Of a stretch of DNA of 64,000 nucleotides, positions 1-8,733 are shown piece by piece. Below the pieces are notes generated by a model. That model was not told the origin of the DNA. It was given only the letters and a program-made list of their open reading frames with translations, and did no database searches. The stretch comes from Paenibacillus piri. GTDB lineage: Bacteria > Bacillota > Bacilli > Paenibacillales > NBRC-103111. The DNA lies in the NCBI RefSeq assembly GCF_004354045.1, contig NZ_SMRT01000009.1, positions 186,001 to 250,000 of the forward strand, given 5' to 3'. Every line of letters starts with the position of its first letter. The stretch's first letter is position 1. A program made the translations under genes and the position numbers.

Positions 1-4
1 TATC

Positions 5-1138
5 ATGAATATATTGCAAGCATTGTTCTTCCCCCCGGAGCAGCCGGGCGGCGTATCGTCGATGATTCCTTTTATGCTGGACCGCTTCAATAAGCGCGGA
101 TGGGAAATGGAGCTGTTCTCGCTGCCGAAACGGGTTCGCGGCAAAGGGGTGGAGCCGGTTCAGTTCGCTACCTTCGATTGGCAAGCGTACACCGGTAATC
201 CTATCGTCGAAAAATATATACAAACCTATAAAGACTACGTATGGTGGACGAAAATGCGTCTGACCAAATCGTATGACCTGATTCACGCGCATCATCCGAT
301 TGCGGCGCTGGTGATGAAGCAGCTTTTTCCGGACACCCCGATTATAATGACGGTTCATTCGAGCTTTGAGAAGGAATTGTTGCTGAACGGCAAGATCAAG
401 GAGAACGGGCCCGAATACGCTTTTTTAACGTCCATCTACCGGGAACTGGAAGAGCGGGTCGACCAGCTGCTTACGGTGTCGCATTCATTCAAGCAGTATT
501 TGGCGGACTATGTGACCAATCCCGACCGGATCAGTGTCATACCGAACGGCTTCGACGAGAAGCGGTTTCGTCCGGTTCCTCACGAGAATAAGGTTCCGCA
601 GCTCATTACCGTCTGCCGGCTCGTTCCCGCGAAGGGTCTTGATACCCTGCTGCTGGCGTGTGCGGAGCTTAAAAAACGGGGCAATCCGTTCGTCCTTCAC
701 CTGATCGGAGACGGACCGATTCGCCCGGAGCTGGAGCAGATGGCGATTGAGCTGAACATTTATGAGGAAATTATTTTTTACGGCTACATGCTGCATCCGG
801 AAGATTTCATGCCGTTTTTCGACGTGTTCGTTCTGCCTTCCCGTGCGGAATCCTTCGGATCCGTATTTGCCGAGGCGGCGTTATGCGGCTTGGCGCTGGT
901 GGGCACGAATGTGGGCGGGATTCCGGAGCAGATTGTGGACGGGCAAAACGGTTTGCTCGTACCGGTGGACGATGTCCCGGCCCTAACCGCTGCGCTCGAG
1001 AAGGTGACCGGCGATCCGACGTACCGGTACAATTTGGGTCGTATCGCGTGGGACAAGGCGCAGAACGCTTATTCAATGTCGCGCGTCGTGCAGCAGCTGA
1101 AAAGCGTGTACCGTACTTACCGCAAAGAGCAGTCTTAA
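5..1138 (+). CDS. Glycosyltransferase family 4 (GT-B) protein
   Basis: A 377-residue cytoplasmic or membrane-associated glycosyltransferase, expected to move a sugar from a nucleotide-sugar donor to a glycan or lipid acceptor. The N-terminus has the GT4 acceptor-side glycine turn (PPEQPGGVSSM, about residues 10-20). The C-terminal half carries the donor-binding E-x7-E signature at E282 and E290 (AESFGSVFAEA) followed by GTNVGGIPEQI. Length is normal for the family. The start is only five bases from the window edge, so its ribosome binding site and any upstream operon partners cannot be seen. The acceptor and the sugar cannot be predicted from sequence alone. Confidence 0.9.
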   Translation: MNILQALFFPPEQPGGVSSMIPFMLDRFNKRGWEMELFSLPKRVRGKGVEPVQFATFDWQAYTGNPIVEKYIQTYKDYVWWTKMRLTKSYDLIHAHHPIAALVMKQLFPDTPIIMTVHSSFEKELLLNGKIKENGPEYAFLTSIYRELEERVDQLLTVSHSFKQYLADYVTNPDRISVIPNGFDEKRFRPVPHENKVPQLITVCRLVPAKGLDTLLLACAELKKRGNPFVLHLIGDGPIRPELEQMAIELNIYEEIIFYGYMLHPEDFMPFFDVFVLPSRAESFGSVFAEAALCGLALVGTNVGGIPEQIVDGQNGLLVPVDDVPALTAALEKVTGDPTYRYNLGRIAWDKAQNAYSMSRVVQQLKSVYRTYRKEQS

Positions 1139-1231
1139 AAGGTCCCGGTTAATCTGTCAGAGTGGACGCGCGTTGAGCGCGATCCCGACAGTCAGGGCAA
1201 GCCAAGCTATGCCAACGGAAGGAAGCGGGAC

Positions 1232-1786
1232 ATGTTGAAGTCGATTGCATATTTGCAGACCGGCAACGAGAGGCAGCGTCGTGCGTACAAAGCGATTGTT
1301 GACTTGGGCATTTTGAACGATTTGGCCCGGTACGGTCCTGTGCTGTGCGGGACTATACCGATCGGGATCGATGTAGACGGCTCCGATCTGGATATTATTA
1401 TGAAGGTTGAAGATTTTGCCAAATTTACCGCTATAGCGACTCGATTGTATGGTAATCATACGGGTTTTCAAGTGAAATCGAACATAATCCGGGAGATGCC
1501 CGCCATCAAGGTTAACTTCGATTTTGGCGGCTTTCCGTTTGAATTGTTCGGCCAGCCGCAGCCGGTTGAAGCTCAGCATGCATATCGGCATATGTTGGTG
1601 GAGCATCGTCTGTTAATGAAATATCCCGACCTTAAGAACGATGTTATACGTTTGAAAGAGCAGGGGATCAAGACCGAGCCCGCCTTCGCCCGGATCTTGC
1701 AGCTGGCGGGCGATCCGTATGACTCGCTCTTGACATTAGGCGAAGCAATCAGGGTATCGTCCCGCAGCGGACCGAGCAGCCGTTAA
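1232..1786 (+). CDS. DUF4269 family protein
   Basis: A 184-residue soluble protein that matches the DUF4269 family by pattern: an N-terminal YLQTGNERQRRAY segment, then GTIPIGIDVDGSDLDII (about residues 46-62), which resembles the GS-x-DLD loop of nucleotidyltransferase folds, then IKVNFDFGGFPFELFGQ. The family has no established function. The nucleotidyltransferase-like relation is my inference from the D-x-D spacing. An AAGGAAGCGGG stretch precedes the ATG. It lies downstream of the glycosyltransferase on the same strand, about 90 bases away, with no obvious functional link. Confidence 0.8.
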   Translation: MLKSIAYLQTGNERQRRAYKAIVDLGILNDLARYGPVLCGTIPIGIDVDGSDLDIIMKVEDFAKFTAIATRLYGNHTGFQVKSNIIREMPAIKVNFDFGGFPFELFGQPQPVEAQHAYRHMLVEHRLLMKYPDLKNDVIRLKEQGIKTEPAFARILQLAGDPYDSLLTLGEAIRVSSRSGPSSR

Positions 1787-1801
1787 CTGACCGTTATTCC
1801 T

Positions 1802-2740
1802 CTAGGCTGCCAACCGCAATATAATGATACCGGCCATCGCCGCGCTGAGGCCGTACACTTCCATCCGGGTAAACCGCTCCTTCAATACGAACCGGGCATA
1901 CAGCAGCACGATCACCACGTTCATCGCCGTCACGACGGATACCAGACCCGTAACGCCGAGCCGGTAGGCCGGCATGTTCAGCATCATTCCGGAAATGTTC
2001 GTTACGCCTACGACCATACCCCACAGCATCGTTTTGCGGATACTCCAATTGATGCGGACCGGGCTTGCAGCCACGCGAGCCGGAGGCTTGTCGTCTTCTG
2101 CCAAGGCGGCCGCCGTTTCGGCTGCGGCGGAAGACCGGGCTGAGACCGTCTGTTTGCGGTTGGCGATAAACCAAGCGACCCCGAACAGCAGCGTTCCGGT
2201 GACATACATAATCGCAAGCGTCGGCAGCGTCTCCGCTCCAAGCCGGGTCGCCTGTTTGGACGACAAGTCCGTTAGTCCGAAGGCGAACATCGCGATGACG
2301 CCCCACTGTGCGCCTTTCAAATTGTTCCAAGTCAGATCGTTCGAGTATCGAATTAACAGAAGCCCCATGATAATGATAACGAAAGACATCGTTTGCCATA
2401 CATTCAGCTTCTCTCCCCAAATGAAATAGGCCATGACGATCACGACGACCGGGGGCAGGCCCGTGAACATGGCGATGATCGCGGCTTTGCCTACAGCGAA
2501 ACCGCGGTACATCGACGCGTTCGAGATAAACGAGAACAGGCCCATAATGGCGCCTATCCAGACGCCTTGCGACCAATGCTGGCCGGCAAACAGATTGACT
2601 GCCAGGGCGATCGCTGCGCCGGACAAATAGACGGCGAACAGCAGCGCGTTCCGGTCGATTGGACGCTGGGAGGTCCATTGATACAGGATGCCTCTAAGGC
2701 CGAAGCAGACGGCCGAAGCGGCGGCAAAAACAAACCACAT
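1802..2740 (-). CDS. DMT-superfamily (EamA) transporter
   Basis: A 312-residue integral membrane protein with about ten predicted helices in two EamA halves, typical of drug/metabolite transporters that export or exchange small metabolites. A charged cytoplasmic loop (about residues 195-230, rich in Ala, Glu, Asp and Lys) separates the halves and is longer than usual. The start ATG follows a GAGGAG motif. It sits 24 bases downstream of an SDR gene on the same strand, so the two are probably one operon, and the transporter may move the SDR substrate or product. The substrate is unknown. Confidence 0.85.
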   Translation of the reverse strand: MWFVFAAASAVCFGLRGILYQWTSQRPIDRNALLFAVYLSGAAIALAVNLFAGQHWSQGVWIGAIMGLFSFISNASMYRGFAVGKAAIIAMFTGLPPVVVIVMAYFIWGEKLNVWQTMSFVIIIMGLLLIRYSNDLTWNNLKGAQWGVIAMFAFGLTDLSSKQATRLGAETLPTLAIMYVTGTLLFGVAWFIANRKQTVSARSSAAAETAAALAEDDKPPARVAASPVRINWSIRKTMLWGMVVGVTNISGMMLNMPAYRLGVTGLVSVVTAMNVVIVLLYARFVLKERFTRMEVYGLSAAMAGIIILRLAA

Positions 2741-2764
2741 GATACAAGCTCCTCGCTGAATATG

Positions 2765-3523
2765 CTATTCGTAGATCATCTTGACCGTCATTCCACCGTC
2801 AATAACCAGGTTTTGCCCGGTTATGAAGCCCGCTTGTCCACCGGTCAAATACAGACAAGCGGCCGCAATGTCATCGGGTGTTCCGACGCGGCCCGCCGGA
2901 TGCTGGAGCCTGTCGCGTTCCGTGTGCACCGGAACCTCCCGCGCCGCGGTTTTCTGCCAGTCTCGCGTTTCGATCCAGCCGGGGCTGATTGCGTTAACGC
3001 GAATCCCGTATCGTCCCAAGCTGACAGCCATCGCGTGGGTTAGTGCCAGCAGACCGCCCTTGGAGGCGGAATACGCCTCGGTATCCGCCTCCGACATCAA
3101 CGCTCGGGTGGAGGCGATGTTTACGATAACGCCGCTGCCTTGAAGCTTCATGGCGGCGGCCGCCTGCCGCGAGCAGAGAAACGCGCCCCGCAGGTTCACG
3201 CCGATCACCTTGTCGAACTGATCGGCGGACAGTTCAAGCATCGGGCCGTTTCGGCTGATGCCGGCATTGTTGACCAAAGCGTCGATACGTCCGTATTGAT
3301 CGACAATTTGCCGTATCCAGCGGACGATGTCCGCTTCCCTGGCTACATCCGTATCAAGGAAAAAACCTTCGCCGCCCGAATCTTTCAGCTGCCGGACGGT
3401 TTCCTGTCCGGCTTCCTGATCGGTGTCCGCAATGGCGACCGTATACCCGGCCCGGGCGTAGGCGAGCGATACCGCCTTGCCGATGCCTTGGGCGCCGCCT
3501 GTCACTGCAGCCACTTTCCGCAT
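2765..3523 (-). CDS. SDR family NAD(P)-dependent oxidoreductase
   Basis: A 252-residue classical short-chain dehydrogenase/reductase. Visible motifs: the TGGAQGIG cofactor loop near residue 8, the NNAG motif, a catalytic Ser in VNIAST, and the YSASK (Y-x3-K) pair. D33 at the end of beta-2 (IADTD) suggests preference for NAD over NADP. The start ATG is preceded by AGGAGGAC. It is the first gene of a likely two-gene operon with the DMT transporter. Its promoter region faces that of a divergent small gene. The substrate cannot be assigned. Confidence 0.88.
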   Translation of the reverse strand: MRKVAAVTGGAQGIGKAVSLAYARAGYTVAIADTDQEAGQETVRQLKDSGGEGFFLDTDVAREADIVRWIRQIVDQYGRIDALVNNAGISRNGPMLELSADQFDKVIGVNLRGAFLCSRQAAAAMKLQGSGVIVNIASTRALMSEADTEAYSASKGGLLALTHAMAVSLGRYGIRVNAISPGWIETRDWQKTAAREVPVHTERDRLQHPAGRVGTPDDIAAACLYLTGGQAGFITGQNLVIDGGMTVKMIYE

Positions 3524-3604
3524 ATCGGGATGTCCTCCTTATTGCCGCGTATTGCGGCCTTTTACGGCTCTAAATAAAGCCATTGATTTTTTACCGTTAT
3601 ATAA

Positions 3605-3616
3605 ATACTATAGTAT
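3605..3616. promoter_or_regulatory. Palindrome ATACTATAGTAT, candidate operator
   Basis: A perfect 12-base palindrome in an AT-rich stretch between the divergent SDR and small hypothetical genes. It could be an operator shared by both promoters. No cognate regulator gene is adjacent, so this rests only on symmetry and position. Confidence 0.35.
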
Positions 3617-3657
3617 ATAGCATAACAATCGAAGGCGCAATGAAGGAGTTGAAACGG

Positions 3658-3948
3658 TTGACAACGGATCGAACGGGGGAGAAAAGACGCCCCGAACGGG
3701 AGATCACTTACCAGGTTGGCTGGAAGCGGGGGCGAATCAAGCTGGAACCGGCCGTACCGGTCGAGAACGGCGGCTCTGACGCCCGGCTCGTTAGCGAAAT
3801 GCCACGGTTGTCCCGCGTCGAATATGCGCTATGGCGGCCGGCAGCCACAGCCAAGGACGAAATCGTTCTGGCGGCGCTGCTCGTGTTCCCCGCAGCCGTT
3901 TTTGGCATAGCGCTATGGCTCGTTTACAAGCTGTCGGTTCAGCCTTGA
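3658..3948 (+). CDS. Small membrane-anchored hypothetical protein (TTG start)
   Basis: I choose the TTG at 3658 because AAGGAG ends nine bases upstream. An in-frame ATG at 3640 overlaps that same AAGGAG and has no site of its own. The product is 96 residues: a basic, charged N-terminal half (TDRTGEKRRPERE) and one C-terminal membrane helix (about residues 70-92, ending LWLVYKLSVQP). I do not recognise the family. It is followed 39 bases later by another small membrane protein on the same strand, so they may be co-transcribed. Confidence 0.6.
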   Translation: MTTDRTGEKRRPEREITYQVGWKRGRIKLEPAVPVENGGSDARLVSEMPRLSRVEYALWRPAATAKDEIVLAALLVFPAAVFGIALWLVYKLSVQP

Positions 3949-3987
3949 AAGCGGATAATCATTTTAACAATTAAGGCAGGTGCGCGA

Positions 3988-4434
3988 ATGAAACTGATTC
4001 TGGCCGTCGCTGGCGGTATGATCGGATTGATGGTCACGGCTTCGGCGATTTATTTGGCCTGGACCGTGTTTCCTTACATCAAAAGCAGGACAAACAAAGA
4101 GGCCGCCGGGGGCAGCCTTGCGGAACGGGATTTTTTATGCAGCCAAACCACAGCGGCCATGATGAAGTGGACCTATTTCGATTACGCGCTGATTGGCGTT
4201 TTTGGGATCGGCAGCCTGTTTTTGTTTACCGACGTTGTTGCGGTAATCCGCGATTCGGACAGCTACCCGCTGTACCATTACGGCTACCTGCTGTGCGGAT
4301 TTGTGTTTACGCTGTTCGGGATGATGTTCATGGTGCTCCGCTTTACGCTGGTGCTGCGGCTAGTCCGTCCGGATCGTACGGCTGCGCTGCCGGATAATCA
4401 TTACGAGCCAAGCGGTGCTGAACAGGCCGATTAA
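3988..4434 (+). CDS. Hypothetical membrane protein
   Basis: A 148-residue protein with a hydrophobic N-terminus and two further membrane spans (about residues 62-84 and 95-122), preceded by AGGTG. No known domain is recognised. Its last 75 bases overlap the 3-prime end of the convergent YkvI-like gene, so the C-terminal 25 or so residues of both proteins are encoded on opposite strands of the same DNA. This is unusual because most convergent neighbours here are separated by terminators. Confidence 0.65.
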   Translation: MKLILAVAGGMIGLMVTASAIYLAWTVFPYIKSRTNKEAAGGSLAERDFLCSQTTAAMMKWTYFDYALIGVFGIGSLFLFTDVVAVIRDSDSYPLYHYGYLLCGFVFTLFGMMFMVLRFTLVLRLVRPDRTAALPDNHYEPSGAEQAD

Positions 4435-5406
4435 CGGGTATAAAATCGTAAGCAGCTCCTTAAAGCCCAATTGGCTGACCAAATAGCTCATGAACAACAG
4501 AATGATCAATATCCAGTCCCGGGGCAATTTCGTCCGCTGCTCCAGCTGTGTCGACAGACCGTACACGTCGGCGATATAGGTCGTCAATATTTCGCCGTAA
4601 ATGACGCCAATGAACAATAACTGCAGCAGCCATCCGAGCTTTTGAATCAAATGACCCATCGGGATATCGAATTGGGATATGCCCGGCATTTGGGCCGACA
4701 GGGCGAAATGGCCGGCCAGCAGCATCAAGCCGATCATCACACCTCCGCTGATTCCTCCCCAAAACAGAACGGAACGGTCCTTCGTCTGGGCGCCGAGGGG
4801 TACAAGAACCCCCTGTGCCATCGACAGGTTGAAGGCGGCATACAGAAACGGGGCAATCCATATGCGTTCCGAGCCGTAATCGGTTGTCAGACGCAGCCAG
4901 TTTTCCGAGCCCGGCAAATTCCACGTATACCAGACGACGATGCAGCTGAATGCAAGCATCAACGGGACGACGATCGAATTGACCGTCAATATCGCCTGCA
5001 TTCCCTTTTTCAACACGATGAACGACAAGATCAGGGTTGTGATCAAGCCTAATTGAAACGGCAGATGAAAATGCTCCTGAAATACCGAGCCGGCGCCGGC
5101 CAGCATAACGGTCGTGACGCCGAATAAGGTGAAGAGCATAAACAGGCTGATCCACGAGCCGGCTTTTTTGCCGAACAGCAGCTTGTTTAAATCTTCATAG
5201 GACTGAGCTTTGACATCGTGGGCCAGCAGCATTAATTTAATACCAAGCCATACGAACAGCACGCTGGACACGCCTATGGTCAAAGTTGCGGTCCAGCCGT
5301 ACCGGGTGAAAAATTGCAATATTTCTTGCCCCGTTGCAAAACCTGCGCCAACGACGGTGCCGACGTAGGTAAAGCAGACCTGAAGGACGCTGCCGAGCTT
5401 TTTCAA
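4360..5406 (-). CDS. YkvI-like membrane protein (TTG start)
   Basis: A 348-residue polytopic membrane protein with about ten helices, resembling the YkvI family, a distant branch of the APC/LeuT-like transporters. The diagnostic N-terminal stretch TVVGAGFATGQEILQFF (first helix, unwound glycine motif) is clear. I place the start at the TTG (5404-5406), because GAAAGGGGG lies about nine bases upstream and the protein then begins MKKLGSVLQV like family members. A longer version from 5475 would add 23 residues with no ribosome binding site. The substrate is unknown. Its 3-prime end overlaps the convergent gene by 75 bases. Confidence 0.82.
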   Translation of the reverse strand: MKKLGSVLQVCFTYVGTVVGAGFATGQEILQFFTRYGWTATLTIGVSSVLFVWLGIKLMLLAHDVKAQSYEDLNKLLFGKKAGSWISLFMLFTLFGVTTVMLAGAGSVFQEHFHLPFQLGLITTLILSFIVLKKGMQAILTVNSIVVPLMLAFSCIVVWYTWNLPGSENWLRLTTDYGSERIWIAPFLYAAFNLSMAQGVLVPLGAQTKDRSVLFWGGISGGVMIGLMLLAGHFALSAQMPGISQFDIPMGHLIQKLGWLLQLLFIGVIYGEILTTYIADVYGLSTQLEQRTKLPRDWILIILLFMSYLVSQLGFKELLTILYPLIGLFSTAWLVMIIRQRSRTIRTD

Positions 5407-5484
5407 TTGTGATGACCCCCTTTCAAGCGTAACGCCCCGATTTAGTACAAGGTATGAGAAAGCGGACGAACACATGACTCGAAC

Positions 5485-5513
5485 TTGGGAAAATGAAAGG
5501 TTTCTGTTAAAAT
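5485..5513 (+). promoter_or_regulatory. Sigma-A promoter for the dedA-family gene
   Basis: TTGGGA (5485-5490), a 17-base spacer, then TAAAAT (5508-5513), about 50 bases before the start codon. The spacing is ideal and both hexamers are close to consensus. Confidence 0.65.
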
Positions 5514-5563
5514 AAGATGAGCACTTTATTATTTGAATACATTTTAAGTTGGAGCGTGTCCGA

Positions 5564-6175
5564 GTGCTGGATGAAATTTTACTGTTGATTGAAAGTTATG
5601 GCTACATTGCGTTATATTGCTTATTGGCTGTGGGAATAATCGGTATCCCCGTGCCGGATGAAATTTTGATGACAACAGTAGGATCTTTAACAGTGACCGG
5701 CGGTCCCCTTACATTCGGCACATCTTTTATCGTAAGCTTTGCCGGGACGATGACGGGAATGATGGTCAGCTATTATTTGGGAAAATCGGTCGGCAAGCCG
5801 TTTCTTTACCGATACGGCAAATGGGTGAAGCTGACGCCGCAGCGGCTGGAACGGGCGGAGGGCTGGTTTAAAAAATACGGTTTATGGACGGTCGCTTTCG
5901 GCTATTACGTCCCCGGGGTGAGGCATTTCACCTGTTATTTGGCAGGCGTCAGCGGTGTCGTATTATGGAGATATTTGTTGTTTGCCGGGAGCGGGGCGTT
6001 GGTATGGTGCCTGACGTTTTTATCGCTGGGCCATTTCATCGGCTACAATGCACCTGCGATCATGGAGCTGGTTCATCATTATATGGGAATCAGCGTGCCG
6101 ATTATTATAGCGGTTCTCGGGACCGGAGGCTATATCTATTGGCGCTACCGCCGCAAGCGCGCCCAGTCTCATTAG
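5564..6175 (+). CDS. DedA family (VTT domain) membrane protein
   Basis: A DedA/SNARE-associated membrane protein of 203 residues, the usual family length. It has the PVPDEILM re-entrant segment near the N-terminus and the G-x3-PGVRHF-x3-AG motif (GYYVPGVRHFTCYLAG), which in DedA proteins is linked to lipid (undecaprenyl phosphate or phosphatidylethanolamine) flipping and membrane homeostasis. I prefer the GTG at 5564, with TTGGAG nine bases upstream. A TTG at 5549 is also in frame but overlaps that site. A strong bidirectional terminator follows. Confidence 0.87.
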   Translation: MLDEILLLIESYGYIALYCLLAVGIIGIPVPDEILMTTVGSLTVTGGPLTFGTSFIVSFAGTMTGMMVSYYLGKSVGKPFLYRYGKWVKLTPQRLERAEGWFKKYGLWTVAFGYYVPGVRHFTCYLAGVSGVVLWRYLLFAGSGALVWCLTFLSLGHFIGYNAPAIMELVHHYMGISVPIIIAVLGTGGYIYWRYRRKRAQSH

Positions 6176-6220
6176 AAGAATGGACAAGTCGCATTTGTGC
6201 GGGTGTTATTAAACGAACAA

Positions 6221-6253
6221 AAAAACAGGACTCCGGGCAGGAGTCCTGTTTTT
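6221..6253. terminator. Bidirectional intrinsic terminator
   Basis: A 10-bp perfect stem (ACAGGACTCC with its complement), a five-base loop, an A-run before and a T-run after, placed between the convergent dedA-family gene and the lipoprotein gene. It should terminate both transcripts. Confidence 0.9.
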
Positions 6254-6265
6254 CGGTACAGCGAT

Positions 6266-6982
6266 TTATTCGACTGCGAAAAGCTTGATGGAATTGACCT
6301 TGTCCGATTTCGGGTCGATATCCAGCTTCAATACAGCGCCGGTTGACTTATAGGTAAGGACGAAGCTCGTATTCGAATCGGGCTTGCCCAGCGCCTTGTA
6401 GGCGTCATTCGTGGACTGTCCGAGCTTTAAGCCGTTAAGTCCCGGGTTAATCTCGCTGCTTCGGATATCGATGAACTGCAGCAGATTGCTTTTATTAAAG
6501 CCCACCAAGAAATCGGTATAATCATAGACGGTAATGGGATCGCTGTCGTCATCCATGACGAATTGCTCTTTAGGCTTGCCGTATTTGGCCGTTACCGTTT
6601 CGACTGTGCTTTTCAAGGTAAGTCCGAGCAAAGTAGGCTTGGCCTGATTGAACGGGTCTTGAATATCAATCTTCGGCTTCGCGGGCTGAGCCGGCTTGCC
6701 GTCGGCTGCCGCTGCATCCTCCGGTGTGTTGTCATGAGGCGCGCTTGCCAGCGATACTTTATCGTTCGGGTTTACGGCCGCAGGCTCTTTCTCTGCCGGT
6801 ATTACCGTCGGCGGTGAAACCTGCTTGTTGACGGGATCGGCGGGAACGTCGGCGACGACCGGCGTGTGCCCTGGCGCCGTGCCTTGCATGGCCACATTCG
6901 GTGCATGGTTGCATCCCGTAATAAGCATAATGAAAATAAAAGGAACGGACCATAGGGCGACATATCTGGTTTCTCTAATCAT
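6266..6982 (-). CDS. Lipoprotein of unknown function (DUF4309-like C-terminus)
   Basis: A 238-residue secreted lipoprotein: signal peptide MIRETRYVALWSVPFIF, then lipobox ITGC, with the modified cysteine near residue 24. A Pro/Ala/Lys-rich linker (about residues 30-110) tethers a C-terminal globular domain that begins LLGLTLKSTVETVTAKYGKP and contains two G-x3-G-type repeats, reminiscent of DUF4309/SmpA-like folds. The ATG at 6982 is chosen because AGGAAGGAAG lies just upstream; an earlier ATG at 7036 would put 18 charged residues before the signal peptide. Function unknown. Confidence 0.75.
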   Translation of the reverse strand: MIRETRYVALWSVPFIFIMLITGCNHAPNVAMQGTAPGHTPVVADVPADPVNKQVSPPTVIPAEKEPAAVNPNDKVSLASAPHDNTPEDAAAADGKPAQPAKPKIDIQDPFNQAKPTLLGLTLKSTVETVTAKYGKPKEQFVMDDDSDPITVYDYTDFLVGFNKSNLLQFIDIRSSEINPGLNGLKLGQSTNDAYKALGKPDSNTSFVLTYKSTGAVLKLDIDPKSDKVNSIKLFAVE

Positions 6983-7332
6983 CCTAATCTTCCTTCCTGA
7001 GAAAAATTTTCCCTTTTTTGTACAGCGAGACGACATTGATCAGCTTCATGAACTACCGCTTGGACGACCTTACTAATCATACTCCGTTCGAACCTAATCG
7101 ACAAAGAGCATTTAGGCCCAAAAGAAGTCAAAATTTGTGAAAAAAGCCATTTATAATATTTAACAGCTGCTTTTCACGGACATGGTACATGTTTCTTGCT
7201 CTCTATATTTATTAACGCATTTAATGGAAAGAAGTTGCAGTTTGTTTAAAAAAGTTTATCCGAATAGGACTTGAAACACGGAATCTCGTTATGATAAGTT
7301 AACGGAAAGAGTTTTTCGATGGAGGAGCATAA
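6983..7332. other. Intergenic region upstream of xpt
   Basis: About 350 bases without a convincing gene. It separates the divergent lipoprotein and xpt genes and is AT-rich. An odd-centred dyad ACATG-GTA-CATGT lies at 7180-7192, and a TATGAT box at 7290-7295 could be the xpt -10 element, but its -35 is poor. I see no purine riboswitch aptamer here, although xpt genes of Firmicutes often have one. Confidence 0.5.
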
Positions 7333-7905
7333 ATGGAACTATTAAAGCAGCGTATTCGAGAAGTGGGAACGGTACTTTCAAACGATATTATTAAGCTGGA
7401 TGCGATTATGAATCATATGATCGATCCGGTTTTAACGACAGCGATGGGCAAGGAATTCGCTCGCTTGTTCCGTGAGGATCGCATTACGAAAATCGTGACG
7501 ATCGAGTCGTCAGGCATTCCCATAGCCTTTGCGGCCGCGCAGGAATTGGGAGTTCCGATGGTATTTGCCCGCCGCAAAAAGTCGCTTAATGCGGATGTGA
7601 CGGAAACGTACTCAGAGCGGGTTCCATCGTTTACCAAAGGGCTTGTGACCGATATTATGGTATCGCGGGAGTTTTTGGATACGGAGGACCGGATATTGCT
7701 GATTGACGATTTTATCGCTAACGGGGATGCGGCGAGAGGCTTGATCCGCATTATCCGCCGATCGGGCGCCTATTTGGCCGGTGTAGGGATTGCGGTGGAG
7801 AAATCGTTTCAAGCGGGCGGCCGCACCATTCGGGAATCCGGCGTTCGCGTAGAGTCGCTTGTGAAGATCAAGGCTATGCAGCCGGGCAGCATCCAGTTTG
7901 AATAA
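7333..7905 (+). CDS. xpt: Xanthine phosphoribosyltransferase
   Basis: A 190-residue purine salvage enzyme that converts xanthine and PRPP to XMP in the cytoplasm. It starts MELLKQRIREVGTVLSNDIIKLD as Bacillus Xpt does. It has the PRPP-binding loop ILLIDDFIANGDAARG (about residues 118-133) and the regulatory KKSLN segment near residue 78. GGAGGAG precedes the ATG. It is normally followed by a xanthine permease gene (pbuX), which is absent here; the next gene is a short hypothetical. Identification is confident. Confidence 0.95.
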   Translation: MELLKQRIREVGTVLSNDIIKLDAIMNHMIDPVLTTAMGKEFARLFREDRITKIVTIESSGIPIAFAAAQELGVPMVFARRKKSLNADVTETYSERVPSFTKGLVTDIMVSREFLDTEDRILLIDDFIANGDAARGLIRIIRRSGAYLAGVGIAVEKSFQAGGRTIRESGVRVESLVKIKAMQPGSIQFE

Positions 7906-7944
7906 GTTGCGCCTTCAGCCAATTATTTTCAAAAGCATTAAACC

Positions 7945-7973
7945 TTTTCAGCCTGAATGTTTTCATTTATAAT
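7945..7973 (+). promoter_or_regulatory. Probable sigma-A promoter
   Basis: TTTTCA (7945-7950), 17 bases, TATAAT (7968-7973), 30 bases before the start of the 107-residue gene. The -10 is perfect and the -35 is moderate. Confidence 0.55.
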
Positions 7974-8002
7974 GGATTCATGCGAAGAGAGGAGGCATTG
8001 CT

Positions 8003-8326
8003 ATGGGGAATGAAATTCCGGCCGATTTTTTCAAGACCAAGTTAAGCGAAGCCAAAATTCATTTTGAACGTGCCCTCGATTGTAAACATACAGAGTTTGA
8101 CGATCTGTATCCCTATATGATTGAACATCCTCAATTTTTTTGGTACAAACGCTATGTAGCGTGGTCAGAATTGCTCACCATTGTCAAGCTTTGCGAAGAG
8201 CTGGGCGAAGAATGGCAGCAGCTGTTTTCTCAACAGCAAATCGAGTATATTCAAAAAAGGGTCATGTCGAGCAAGGTTCTCGATTATTGGTTCGAAACGA
8301 ATGATTCAAAAGAACATGTCGGCTAA
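8003..8326 (+). CDS. Conserved hypothetical protein, soluble, 107 residues
   Basis: A small acidic soluble protein with a strong GAGGAGG site nine bases before ATG and its own promoter and terminator, so it is a real monocistronic gene. The sequence is helix-rich with many aromatic residues (HPQFFWYKRYVAWSEL, DYWFE). I do not recognise a named family. It may be a lineage-specific Paenibacillaceae protein. Confidence 0.7.
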   Translation: MGNEIPADFFKTKLSEAKIHFERALDCKHTEFDDLYPYMIEHPQFFWYKRYVAWSELLTIVKLCEELGEEWQQLFSQQQIEYIQKRVMSSKVLDYWFETNDSKEHVG

Positions 8327-8358
8327 ATCGTACCTGGCTGCGATGCGATAAAGATGGC

Positions 8359-8391
8359 AAAACCTACACCTTTCATGGTATAGGTTTTTTT
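8359..8391 (+). terminator. Intrinsic terminator
   Basis: An AAAACCTA / TAGGTTTT stem with extra ACC/GGT pairs inside, followed by seven T residues. It ends the transcript of the 107-residue gene and lies before the convergent gene ending at 8410. Confidence 0.8.
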
Positions 8392-8409
8392 GTTGTGCTA
8401 TCGTCGGAA

Positions 8410-8733
8410 TTAAAGAACGTCCATCTTTTCAATATGCTTGCGCGTTTCAGGCGTTCCGAGCTCATGCAGCTTGCGGTAAATTTGCGTTAAGTAATAGTCG
8501 GCGGCATCGTTCTCTTTATCCAAATGATATTCCCGGGCCATGATCATGGCGCGGGCAATCGTATCGTCGTTGGCCTCTTGCGACTCCTCGAACAATTCCT
8601 GGAGCTGGTCGCATTCTTCGTCGGTAGCTCTGATTTCGAATTCGAAGTTTCCGAGCATGTCGGCGGGTTCCAAAATTTCGCCAGATCCTACGGCGATGTA
8701 AAATGTCTTCTTCTTTTCCTCATGGTTGTCCAT
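8410..8733 (-). CDS. Conserved hypothetical acidic protein, 107 residues
   Basis: A highly acidic soluble protein (NFEFEIRATDEECDQLQELFEE) preceded by AAAGGAGG. The middle looks like helical hairpins (REYHLDKENDAADYYLTQIYRKLHEL). No catalytic motif or known domain is visible. It is divergent from the 73-residue gene that follows. Confidence 0.68.
   Translation of the reverse strand: MDNHEEKKKTFYIAVGSGEILEPADMLGNFEFEIRATDEECDQLQELFEESQEANDDTIARAMIMAREYHLDKENDAADYYLTQIYRKLHELGTPETRKHIEKMDVL

Noticed and set aside
6983..7332. Purine riboswitch upstream of xpt
   Set aside because: Searched by eye for the conserved three-way junction (TATA...TCTACC...) and found none. The region is only AT-rich.
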